In this document: piece after piece, positions 33,054 through 40,276 of the stretch
How positions within the stretch are numbered: position 1 is the first letter of the stretch
How the letters are laid out: the number at the start of each line of letters is the position of its first letter
Assembly (NCBI RefSeq): GCF_038095555.1
Contig: NZ_CP124591.1
Span: 1,240,001-1,304,000 of the forward strand
Origin: Macrococcoides psychrotolerans
GTDB lineage: Bacteria; Bacillota; Bacilli; Staphylococcales; Staphylococcaceae
Direction: 5' to 3'
Length of the DNA stretch: 64,000 nt
Notes under the pieces: model-generated
Databases searched by the model: none
The model's input: the letters and a program-made list of their open reading frames with translations, nothing else
Told to the model about the DNA's origin: nothing
Made by a program: the position numbers and the translations under genes

Positions 33054-33158
33054 TTATTCGATTTCTTGATTTGGAGCGTAATCTACTTCAGTTCCATTAT
33101 AGATTACAAAACCGATAATAGAAGTTGCAATCACTGCTAATGCCATAATAAATATCAT
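33054..33158 (-). CDS. Small hydrophobic peptide of 34 residues, unknown function
   Basis: The frame reads MIFIMALAVIATSIIGFVIY followed by an acidic tail NGTEVDYAPNQEIE. AGGGGG lies 6-7 bases before the ATG, and a strong terminator starts 7 bases after the stop, so the frame fits the end of the mtnN transcript exactly. The first 20 residues form one membrane helix, with the charged tail outside it. I do not recognise a family. It is 19 bases downstream of mtnN. Small single-span peptides of this type can be membrane-protein partners or toxins; neither is supported further here. Confidence 0.68.
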   Translation of the reverse strand: MIFIMALAVIATSIIGFVIYNGTEVDYAPNQEIE

Positions 33159-33177
33159 ATATAAGCCCCCTAGCTTA

Positions 33178-33864
33178 TTATAATGTCTCTAATAATGATT
33201 TTACAATGTTAGAACTTGATACGCAAGCTACTTTTAAAAATTGCTCGAAACTCATCTCAGCTTCACCATTTGCTAAATCACTTACAGCGCGCGTAATGAT
33301 GAATGGTGTATTAAACTGATAACACGTCTGTGCAACTGCCGCTGCTTCCATCTCAACAGCCATTGCGTCAGGAAACTTCTCTAATATCGATGCTTTCATC
33401 TCAGCTGAGCCGATAAAGCTATCTCCTGAAACGATTAAACCCGTTTGTGCAGTATAGTTATGTTTGGATATCGCACGTTTAGTTTTATCTATTAGCATGT
33501 CATCTGCTTTATAAGTTTCAGGCATCATCGGCACCTGACCTTGTGCATACCCAAATGCAGTTGCATCTACATCATGATGCAGAACATCTGTACTCACTAA
33601 TACATCTCCAACCGTAAGTCCTGAACCTAAACCACCTGCACTACCTGTATTGATAATATAGTCTGGTTTAAAATTAGAAATCAGTAAAGTTGTACAAATG
33701 GCTGCATTCACTTTACCGATACCGCTTTGCATCAGAACAACTTCCTTGCCCAAAAGTAAGCCTCTATAAATTTCAACATGTGCAATTTTTTCAGTCGTTA
33801 AGTTTTGTATTTCACTTTTTAAAATTGCAACCTCTTCTTCCATCGCACCAATAATACCAATCAT
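33178..33864 (-). CDS. mtnN: 5'-methylthioadenosine/S-adenosylhomocysteine nucleosidase
   Basis: Removes adenine from MTA and SAH, feeding methionine salvage and the activated methyl cycle. The 228 residues begin MIGIIGAMEEEVAIL and contain the purine-binding NTGSAGGL segment, VSGDSFIG, AVEMEAAAVAQ, and the catalytic aspartate region ITRAVSDLANG. A longer frame opens at 33897, but GGAGG lies 6 bases before the ATG at 33864. It follows greA with a weak hairpin between. Confidence 0.96.
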   Translation of the reverse strand: MIGIIGAMEEEVAILKSEIQNLTTEKIAHVEIYRGLLLGKEVVLMQSGIGKVNAAICTTLLISNFKPDYIINTGSAGGLGSGLTVGDVLVSTDVLHHDVDATAFGYAQGQVPMMPETYKADDMLIDKTKRAISKHNYTAQTGLIVSGDSFIGSAEMKASILEKFPDAMAVEMEAAAVAQTCYQFNTPFIITRAVSDLANGEAEMSFEQFLKVACVSSSNIVKSLLETL

Positions 33865-33880
33865 AATTTTCCTCCACATA

Positions 33881-33912
33881 AAAGGTTCAAAGGACACCTG
33901 CTCAACCTTTTC
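33881..33912 (-). terminator. Possible weak terminator after greA
   Basis: Inverted repeat AAAAGGTT/AACCTTTT with a 16-base loop at 33881-33912. There is no proper T run beyond the arm (TTTTATG), so read-through from greA into mtnN is likely. Confidence 0.35.
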
Positions 33913-33921
33913 AACATTTAT

Positions 33922-34398
33922 TTAGCTAATTTCAACAATTTTTACTCGCATTTCATTACCGTTTGGAAGCGGCACGTTCACTTCATCGCCAACTTTTTTA
34001 CCAAGTAACGCTTTAGCAATTGGCGATTCATTAGAAATCTTACCTTCAAATGGATCAGCTTCTGCGCTACCGACAATCTTATATGATTCTTCTTCATTTC
34101 CAGGTACTTCTGCAAATGTTACAGTTCGACCGATTTGTACCTCTGACTTTGAACCGTCATCTTCAATGATTACAGCATGACGTAACATCATTTCGATTTT
34201 TGTAATTTCCTGTTCAACGAAACCCTGCTCATCCTTTGCTGCATCATACTCAGAGTTCTCAGACAAATCACCGAAGCTACGCGCAACCTTAATTTTTTCT
34301 ACAACTTCAGGACGACGTACTGTCTTCAAATGTTCTAATTCAACTTCTAATTTGTCAAAACCTTCTTGTGTCATTGGGTACTCTTTTTGCATTTCCAT
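33922..34398 (-). CDS. greA: Transcription elongation factor GreA
   Basis: Rescues backtracked RNA polymerase by stimulating transcript cleavage. The 158 residues consist of an N-terminal antiparallel coiled coil (about 5-78, YPMTQEGFDKLEVELEHLK, with the acidic tip FGDLSENSEYDAAKDEQ) and a C-terminal FKBP-like domain (ESPIAKALLGKKVGDEVNV). AAGGA lies 6 bases before the ATG. It follows udk by 22 bases. Confidence 0.97.
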   Translation of the reverse strand: MEMQKEYPMTQEGFDKLEVELEHLKTVRRPEVVEKIKVARSFGDLSENSEYDAAKDEQGFVEQEITKIEMMLRHAVIIEDDGSKSEVQIGRTVTFAEVPGNEEESYKIVGSAEADPFEGKISNESPIAKALLGKKVGDEVNVPLPNGNEMRVKIVEIS

Positions 34399-34420
34399 AA
34401 ATAATCCTTCTTTCCTAATT

Positions 34421-35041
34421 CTAAACTTGAATTAATGATTGTATTTTTGTTGTCATTATATCGATTGCAACTGAATTACTTCCACCTTCTGGAATGATAA
34501 TATCAGCATATTTCTTGGTTGGCTCGATAAACTGATTATGCATCGGTCTTACCACCGTCAAATACTGATCGATAACAGATTCCATCGTGCGTCCGCGATC
34601 TTTAATATCTCTGACGATACGACGCAGTATTCTTAGATCGGCATCGGTATCTACATAGATCTTCACATCCATGAGGTCACGAAGATCGCTATTTTCCAGT
34701 GCAAAAATGCCTTCTACTATAATAACATCTTTTGGTTCAAATGTAATCGTTTTCTCACTTCTTGTATGATTTGAATAATCATATGTCGGAACTTCTACCG
34801 TCTTACCATTACGCAAATCTTTCAAGTTTTGAATGAGCAGTTCATTATCAAACGCAAAAGGATGATCATAGTTTGTTTTTAGACGTTCTTCAAAGGTGAG
34901 ATGATCCTGATTTTTGTAATAGTAATCCTGCTCAATGAGAGCAACACTATATCCTTCTAGATTCTTTAATATCTTAGATGTCACGGAAGTTTTACCTGAA
35001 CCTGATCCTCCCGCAATGCCGATAATCGTCGTTTTGCTCAT
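34421..35041 (-). CDS. udk: Uridine kinase
   Basis: Phosphorylates uridine and cytidine in pyrimidine salvage; 206 residues. The P-loop GGSGSGKT (11-18), the acidic EQDYYYKNQ segment, the NYDHPFAFD substrate region and VIVEGIFAL are characteristic. Its ATG overlaps the stop of the upstream U32 gene (TGATG). The order trmR-trhP1-trhP2-udk-greA is conserved in Bacillus. Confidence 0.97.
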   Translation of the reverse strand: MSKTTIIGIAGGSGSGKTSVTSKILKNLEGYSVALIEQDYYYKNQDHLTFEERLKTNYDHPFAFDNELLIQNLKDLRNGKTVEVPTYDYSNHTRSEKTITFEPKDVIIVEGIFALENSDLRDLMDVKIYVDTDADLRILRRIVRDIKDRGRTMESVIDQYLTVVRPMHNQFIEPTKKYADIIIPEGGSNSVAIDIMTTKIQSLIQV

Positions 35042-36303
35042 CAGTTCAGTTCCTTCCTCATCATATTCATCGGATAGACCGGATGATCTACTTTAATTTG
35101 TACAATTTGTAACGGGTGGCGGGCAGCATCTAATACATTGCCCTCTTCATCGACAATTTCAGTTACAACTTGTCTGAAATTTTCAATTTCCGGACCGAAA
35201 AATTCAATTTCCTGACCTGGTTTAAAGTTATTACGTTGCTGAATGGTCGCAATTTGAGTTGTTTCATCATAATCTAGTACTAAACCACAGAAATCATACG
35301 GTGTTTTCTTAGATTGCTCGTGTCCAAACATCTGCTCTTCAAATCCTGGTACACCTTCAAAGAAAGCAGAGGCTGTATCACGGTTCGCACATTTATCAAG
35401 CTCGACTAACCATTCTGGATCAATCTTAAAGTTTTCCGGGTCATTGACATAAGCATCAATGACCTTACGATAAACGGATACAACCGTTGCAATATAATGG
35501 ATTGATTTCATACGTCCTTCAATTTTAAGTGAGTCAACACCGATATCAATCATCTTCGGAATGCTTTCAATAAGCTTCAAGTCTTTTGGACTCATTGCAA
35601 ATGGTGTTACGTTATCTCCTTCATAAGCTACATCCAGTTCACCATCATTAACTGTAATAAGATCATAATCCCAGCGACAGCTCTGACAACAGCCACCACG
35701 GTTTGAGTCTCGTGCTGTCATATGGTTACTTAATGTACAGCGCCCAGAATATGCAATACACATTGCACCATGAATAAACGCTTCAATCTCGATGTCTATT
35801 TTCTCTTTCATTTCTTTTATTTCTTCTGCGCTAGTCTCACGTGCTAATACAACACGCTCTAACCCTTCAGATTTCCAGTACTCAACGGCTTTAACATTCG
35901 ATAATGATTGCTGTGTTGATAAATGGATTTCTAATTTCGGTGCGACGCGCTTACACGTCTCAATAATTAACGGGTCTGCAACGATAATACCTGTTGCCCC
36001 AGCCCCTTCTAACTTCTGTAAATATTCTTCTAATCCAGGCATGTTCTCGTCATGAGCAATAATATTTGTTGTTATATATATTTTTGCACCATATCGGTTG
36101 GCAAATTCAACGCCTTCTTTGATTTCTTCTATTGTAAAGTTATCAGCATTAGAGCGCAGACCATACTCCTGTCCACCTAAAAAGACAGCGTCGGCACCGT
36201 AATGTACTGCTATTTTTAACTTTTCAAGGTTTCCAGCAGGCGCTAATAATTCCGGCTTTTTAATTTTTGGTTGCTGATTGATGATTTCCATTTCAGTTTT
36301 CAT
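35041..36303 (-). CDS. yrrO: U32 peptidase-like tRNA hydroxylation protein TrhP2 (YrrO)
   Basis: U32-family protein of 420 residues. In Bacillus, YrrN and YrrO (TrhP1/TrhP2) carry out prephenate-dependent hydroxylation of U34 in certain tRNAs. The N-terminal barrel begins KPELLAPAGNLEKLK; the cysteine-rich signature CIAYSGRCTLSNHM...GGCCQSCRW, which likely holds an Fe-S cluster, lies near residues 180-210; DSLKIEGRMKS and a C-terminal beta domain follow. It lies 23 bases after yrrN and overlaps udk. The peptidase label is historical. Confidence 0.92.
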   Translation of the reverse strand: MKTEMEIINQQPKIKKPELLAPAGNLEKLKIAVHYGADAVFLGGQEYGLRSNADNFTIEEIKEGVEFANRYGAKIYITTNIIAHDENMPGLEEYLQKLEGAGATGIIVADPLIIETCKRVAPKLEIHLSTQQSLSNVKAVEYWKSEGLERVVLARETSAEEIKEMKEKIDIEIEAFIHGAMCIAYSGRCTLSNHMTARDSNRGGCCQSCRWDYDLITVNDGELDVAYEGDNVTPFAMSPKDLKLIESIPKMIDIGVDSLKIEGRMKSIHYIATVVSVYRKVIDAYVNDPENFKIDPEWLVELDKCANRDTASAFFEGVPGFEEQMFGHEQSKKTPYDFCGLVLDYDETTQIATIQQRNNFKPGQEIEFFGPEIENFRQVVTEIVDEEGNVLDAARHPLQIVQIKVDHPVYPMNMMRKELN

Positions 36304-36326
36304 ATTATCATTCCTTAATTTCCATA

Positions 36327-37250
36327 TTAGTAAACAGTTTGTTTAAATAAGAATCCTTGATCAAGTGGACGATGTTCAGGCTGGATTTCTTCAATCATAT
36401 CGATTAAATCAAACTTCGCATCATCATATAGATCAGGGTCTTCGTTAAATAGATCGATTGCCTGACGGTAAGCTCTCGTTACTGTCGTAATATAATCTTC
36501 ACTATGCAATACACCGTCAATCTTAAAGCTATCGATATCTGCTTCAAGCAGCTCTTCTAATTCTTCGATGACGCAAATATCGTTTGGACTCATAATATGC
36601 GTTCCATTACTATCTTCAAAGATTGGATATTTATTATTACGCTCTTCATCATATAACAGCATGCTATCAGCTTGTGCTCTATTCTCTATCTTCATTACTT
36701 TATCTTGATACATAAAGTAGTTCCCGAGTAAATTACGTTTTGACTGGAACATACATGTCATTCCATGCACCTGCACTTCTATCTCAACATTCGCATGCGT
36801 TTTAATATTCATTACTTCTTCTAATGAGAGTTCGCGTGCTAGCACTGCGCGATTCGCGCCACGCTCACCCCAGTAATTGCATTGGAAATAATTAGTTACG
36901 AGCGTCTCTTGATTCCACTGTAATGGAATCGTATTTCCAAGTTCGCGTGCATACATGACAATCGCCGGATCACCGAAACTAATCGCATCAATGTCTAATG
37001 TATGCAGATACTTCATATAATCTTCAACATCATCTAAATGTTCATTATGAAATAATCCATTAACTGCTACATACACCTTCTTGCCATGTGCATGAATTTT
37101 CTCAGCAGCAAGTCTTACTTCTTCTCTATTAAATTCACCGGCAAGTCTTAATCCAAACTTTGACTCACCTATTAAAAATGCATCAGCACCCGCTTCAATT
37201 AATGCATCTATATGTAATAACGATTTTGGTGTTACTAATAATTCTGTCAT
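36327..37250 (-). CDS. yrrN: U32 peptidase-like tRNA hydroxylation protein TrhP1 (YrrN)
   Basis: Shorter U32-family partner (307 residues) of the following gene. It starts MTELLVTPKSLLHIDALIEAGADAF and has VEVQVHGMTCMFQSKRNLLGN in place of the cysteine-rich signature, keeping one cysteine of the cluster motif. DSFKIDGVLHSEDYI parallels the paralogue's IEGRMKS segment. It follows trmR by 11 bases. The two paralogues are expected to act together in ho5U34 formation, as in Bacillus. Confidence 0.9.
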   Translation of the reverse strand: MTELLVTPKSLLHIDALIEAGADAFLIGESKFGLRLAGEFNREEVRLAAEKIHAHGKKVYVAVNGLFHNEHLDDVEDYMKYLHTLDIDAISFGDPAIVMYARELGNTIPLQWNQETLVTNYFQCNYWGERGANRAVLARELSLEEVMNIKTHANVEIEVQVHGMTCMFQSKRNLLGNYFMYQDKVMKIENRAQADSMLLYDEERNNKYPIFEDSNGTHIMSPNDICVIEELEELLEADIDSFKIDGVLHSEDYITTVTRAYRQAIDLFNEDPDLYDDAKFDLIDMIEEIQPEHRPLDQGFLFKQTVY

Positions 37251-37261
37251 TGTGTTCTCCT

Positions 37262-37885
37262 TTATTTCTTAATTGATATGCTCATGCCATCGCCGATATC
37301 AAGAAAGTTTGTATCATAATCCGGGTGTTCACTTAACCACGTATTATATTTTTCAATTTTACGTACCATCTGTTTTACATTTCTACTGCGTACAATTTCA
37401 ATATTACCAACAAAATCATGATATAAAATGTTGTCCGTAATAATTAATCCCCCTCGTCTTACGAGTGGACTGTACAGTTCAAAAAACTTCATCGACTGTG
37501 CTTTTGCGGCATCGATAAACAATATATCATACTGTCTATCATTTACATCATGAAATGCTTCAAGTGCATCTTTGTATATCGGTCTAATCTGCTTCGTGTT
37601 AAACGTCTCAAAATTTAACAACGCTGTTTGATACATTGTTTCATTACGTTCGATCGTCGTAACATGAATCGCATCATCTACAGAAGCAAAATGCAAAGCA
37701 CTATATCCAATTGCTGTACCTATTTCAAGAATAGATTGCGCTTTATGAATTCGAATCAACTGTTTAACAAATTCTACAGAAATCTTATCCATAATTGGCA
37801 CTTCATTATCAATTGCATATTGAATTAACGTATCAATATCATTTACTGGATTTAAATTACTGATATATGTTGCTTCTTTAATCAT
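37262..37885 (-). CDS. trmR: tRNA 5-hydroxyuridine methyltransferase TrmR (YrrM)
   Basis: O-methyltransferase of the class I SAM fold, 207 residues. In Bacillus it methylates ho5U34 to mo5U34 in tRNAs. The SAM motif SILEIGTAIGYSALHFAS (about 55-72) and the metal-binding LFIDAAKAQ and ITDNILYHDFV segments mark the COMT-like family. It is the first gene of the trmR-yrrN-yrrO-udk-greA run, so the whole pathway for the wobble modification is in one operon. A hairpin followed by T residues lies in its leader. Confidence 0.92.
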   Translation of the reverse strand: MIKEATYISNLNPVNDIDTLIQYAIDNEVPIMDKISVEFVKQLIRIHKAQSILEIGTAIGYSALHFASVDDAIHVTTIERNETMYQTALLNFETFNTKQIRPIYKDALEAFHDVNDRQYDILFIDAAKAQSMKFFELYSPLVRRGGLIITDNILYHDFVGNIEIVRSRNVKQMVRKIEKYNTWLSEHPDYDTNFLDIGDGMSISIKK

Positions 37886-37902
37886 CTAAACAATCCTTTA
37901 AC

Positions 37903-37930
37903 GAAAAAATTACCAACCACACGGCTGGTA
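37903..37930 (-). terminator. Terminator-like hairpin in the trmR leader
   Basis: Stem TACCAGCC/GGTTGGTA (one G-T pair, loop GTGT) at 37911-37930, followed on the minus strand by AATTTTTTC. It lies between the predicted promoter and the trmR start, so it would act as an attenuator rather than a gene-end terminator. Confidence 0.6.
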
Positions 37931-37952
37931 GTAGAAAATTTATTTTCAAAGT

Positions 37953-37981
37953 ATTGTATCACATTTTAGTAGAAAATGTAA
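37953..37981 (-). promoter_or_regulatory. Predicted promoter of the trmR-greA operon
   Basis: Minus strand: -35 TTACAT (37981-37976), 17-base spacer, -10 TACAAT (37958-37953). It lies between the mltG terminator and the leader hairpin. Confidence 0.55.
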
Positions 37982-38016
37982 TAGGTAATTCATTAACAAA
38001 CGTTATGTATATAATT

Positions 38017-38055
38017 AAAATCCGGTCAATGACGAAAAGTCACCACCCGGATTTT
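38017..38055 (-). terminator. Intrinsic terminator of mltG
   Basis: Stem AAAATCCGG.TGGTGAC / GTCATTG.CCGGATTTT with a five-base loop at 38017-38055, ending in TTTTAATTAT on the minus strand. The T run forms part of the stem. Confidence 0.75.
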
Positions 38056-38060
38056 AATTA

Positions 38061-39197
38061 TTAATTTTCAACACTATCAATATGTTTATCTTTTTTCTCT
38101 AAATGTTCATCTAATGTTTTAGAGAAATAGTTTTTCCCGTCTTTATCTGCTAAGAAGTATAAATAATCCGTTTTCGCCGGGTTTAATACACTTTCCATAG
38201 ACGCAGTACCGCTCGTTGCAATCGGTCCAGGTGGTAATCCTGTGTGAATGTACGTATTATAAGGGGAGTCCACTTTTAAGTCTGCTTCATAAGTTACTGC
38301 TTTATGCTTTCCAAGTGCATATAGTACAGTTGGATCTGTCTGCAGAGGCATTTCTGGATTTTCACCCATACGATTAATAAATACTGATGCAATTTTCGCA
38401 CGGTCTGTTAATCCTGTCGCTTCACGCTCCACAAGAGAACTGAATGTTAAAAATTCATGGAAAGTAAGTTTCCTTTCTTTGCCTGCTTCAGTAATAATAA
38501 TACCGCCATACTTATCCCATAAAGGAAAGGCATTATGCTCCATGGCAGTAAGCATCTTGTCAACAACTTGTTCAACCGTTGGGTTCTCTTCAGTAAAATC
38601 ATACGTAGCCGGGAATAAATAACCTTCTAGAGGGGACTTGATATCTTTAGCTAATACTTCATCTGTAACTAACTTCGGATGCTTCTGCATCATCTTTTTA
38701 ACAAAAGTTTTATCATTTACAGTCTTCATAAATTCTTCCTTAGAGATATCCGTCTTCTTAGATACGATATCAGCAATTTGATCCATCGTCATCCCTTCAG
38801 GCACATTCATCTTGAATAGTACAGGTAGATATACTTCACCTTTTTGTAAGCTCTTTGCGATTTGATCATAAGTCATTGAGGGTGAGAATTCATAATTCCC
38901 TGCCTGGAAGTTAGAAATATTATTAAACTTTAAATAATATTTGAACATCTTACTATTCTTAATGATTTTCTTTTTCTCTAACTTTTCTCCAATCATCGTT
39001 GCCGTTTCACCTGGAAGCACTTCAACTTTCGTTACCGTCTTATTTCCTGGATCCAGTGGCTTTTGACTTGCATTAAAATATATAAAGCCTGCAATACCTA
39101 ATACAACAGCGCCTAATAAAATAATACCAATGATAATAGAAGAAAGAAGTTTAGAGAACGTCTTTGAATCTCTAATTTCTTTGTTCCTGTTTGTCAT
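38061..39197 (-). CDS. mltG: Endolytic murein transglycosylase MltG
   Basis: Membrane-bound lytic transglycosylase that cuts nascent glycan strands; 378 residues. A cytosolic N-terminus (about 1-18) and one membrane helix (about 19-41) precede a LysM-like region and the YceG domain (about 90-370). The catalytic glutamate is expected in FSSLVEREATG, matching the TASIVEKET motif of E. coli. LPPGPIATSG and NPAKTDYLYFLADKDGKNYFSKT are also typical. The ATG at 39197 has AAGGAG 6 bases upstream and is preferred over the adjoining GTG. It follows yrzB by 15 bases. Confidence 0.95.
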   Translation of the reverse strand: MTNRNKEIRDSKTFSKLLSSIIIGIILLGAVVLGIAGFIYFNASQKPLDPGNKTVTKVEVLPGETATMIGEKLEKKKIIKNSKMFKYYLKFNNISNFQAGNYEFSPSMTYDQIAKSLQKGEVYLPVLFKMNVPEGMTMDQIADIVSKKTDISKEEFMKTVNDKTFVKKMMQKHPKLVTDEVLAKDIKSPLEGYLFPATYDFTEENPTVEQVVDKMLTAMEHNAFPLWDKYGGIIITEAGKERKLTFHEFLTFSSLVEREATGLTDRAKIASVFINRMGENPEMPLQTDPTVLYALGKHKAVTYEADLKVDSPYNTYIHTGLPPGPIATSGTASMESVLNPAKTDYLYFLADKDGKNYFSKTLDEHLEKKDKHIDSVEN

Positions 39198-39212
39198 CAC
39201 AGTCTCCTTCTA

Positions 39213-39524
39213 TTATTCTCCATCAAAGTTCGTATTTACAACTTCTTCAATCATATCCCACTCTTCATCTGTTTCAACTGGTAGTAATTTACCACCTTCA
39301 CCGTCTTCACTAGGCTCATTAATCATAGGAATTAATTCAATTTCTTCTTCCTCATCTGCGCCTTCTTCAGCTAAGATAATGTATGTCTTCTCAAATTCAG
39401 GGTGATAGAATTCTAATAGTTTACGGTATAATACTTCGTTACCTTCTTCATCAAATAATGTTAATAGCTCTTCTTCGTTATTAATATCTAATGTTCCTTG
39501 GTTTAATTCATTGTTTTCTGTCAT
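39213..39524 (-). CDS. yrzB: DUF1292 family protein YrzB
   Basis: Acidic protein of 103 residues with the DUF1292 core (LTLFDEEGNEVLYRKLLEFYHPEFEKTYIIL) and a run of acidic residues. The function is unknown, but it is almost always encoded with ruvX and yrzL. An upstream ATG (39533) abuts AAAGG; the ATG at 39524 has the proper spacing. It lies 15 bases after ruvX. Confidence 0.92.
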   Translation of the reverse strand: MTENNELNQGTLDINNEEELLTLFDEEGNEVLYRKLLEFYHPEFEKTYIILAEEGADEEEEIELIPMINEPSEDGEGGKLLPVETDEEWDMIEEVVNTNFDGE

Positions 39525-39539
39525 GTTTATCATCCTTTT

Positions 39540-39959
39540 CTATTTAGAGTTAAGATAACCTTGCAGTATAAATACTGCTGCCATCTTGTCGATTACTTGC
39601 TTACGTTTCTTACGTGATACATCGGCTTCAAGCAAACTACGCTCAGCACCAACTGTAGAAAGTCGCTCATCCCACATGATGATATCAAGTTCAGGACAAC
39701 TTGACTTTAACATTTCACTAAAGTGCAGTGATGCCTCTCCACTTGGACCAATCGTGTTATTCATATTTTTAGGGAGTCCGATTACCGCCGTAGTTACATT
39801 ATTTGTTTCTATTATTTCTTTAAGTGCTTCAATTCCATAATCTTCATTCGCTTCATCGATACGGAGTGTTGTTAAACCTTGAGCAGTCCATCCCATAGCA
39901 TCACTAAGAGCGACACCTATAGTCTTTGAGCCGACGTCTAGTCCTATTGATTTATGCAT
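39540..39959 (-). CDS. ruvX: Holliday junction resolvase RuvX/YqgF family protein
   Basis: RNase H-fold nuclease family protein of 139 residues (YrrK in Bacillus), linked with Holliday junction resolution and, in some bacteria, 16S rRNA processing. It shows SIGLDVGSKTIGVALSD (catalytic Asp), VIGLPKNMNNTIGPSGE and MWDERLSTVGAERSL. A longer frame opens at 40013, but the ATG at 39959 overlaps the yrzL stop by eight bases and gives the family N-terminus, consistent with coupled translation; its own ribosome binding site is weak. Confidence 0.94.
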   Translation of the reverse strand: MHKSIGLDVGSKTIGVALSDAMGWTAQGLTTLRIDEANEDYGIEALKEIIETNNVTTAVIGLPKNMNNTIGPSGEASLHFSEMLKSSCPELDIIMWDERLSTVGAERSLLEADVSRKKRKQVIDKMAAVFILQGYLNSK

Positions 39960-40215
39960 TGGTTTTCTCTGAATTGATATAACTTGATACAAGTTGTTCC
40001 ATAATTTCGTCACGGTCTAATCTGCGAATTTGATTACGTGCATCATTATGTCTAGGAATATAGGCTGGATCACCCGATAATAAATAGCCAACAATCTGAT
40101 TAATCGGGTTATATCCGCGCTCTTCCAGCGTATTGTAGACATTTAATAATACGGTGCGAACTTCTTCTTTGGGTAAGTCTTCGATGTTAAATTTCATCGT
40201 CTTGTCAAATTCCAC
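39952..40215 (-). CDS. yrzL: IreB family regulatory phosphoprotein (YrzL)
   Basis: Small protein of 87 residues of the UPF0297/IreB family; IreB of Enterococcus is phosphorylated by the IreK Ser/Thr kinase and affects cephalosporin resistance. The conserved core is KTMKFN, RGYNPINQIVGYLLSGDPAYIPRH and RNQIRRLDRDE. A longer frame reaches 40257, but a GTG at 40215 preceded by AAGGAG at 8 bases gives the family start. It heads the yrzL-ruvX-yrzB-mltG set, 61 bases after alaS. Confidence 0.94.
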   Translation of the reverse strand: MEFDKTMKFNIEDLPKEEVRTVLLNVYNTLEERGYNPINQIVGYLLSGDPAYIPRHNDARNQIRRLDRDEIMEQLVSSYINSEKTNA

Positions 40216-40276
40216 TTGAAACACTCCTTTTAGTATGACCTGATACACATTCATCATACTATAGATAACATTTTAA

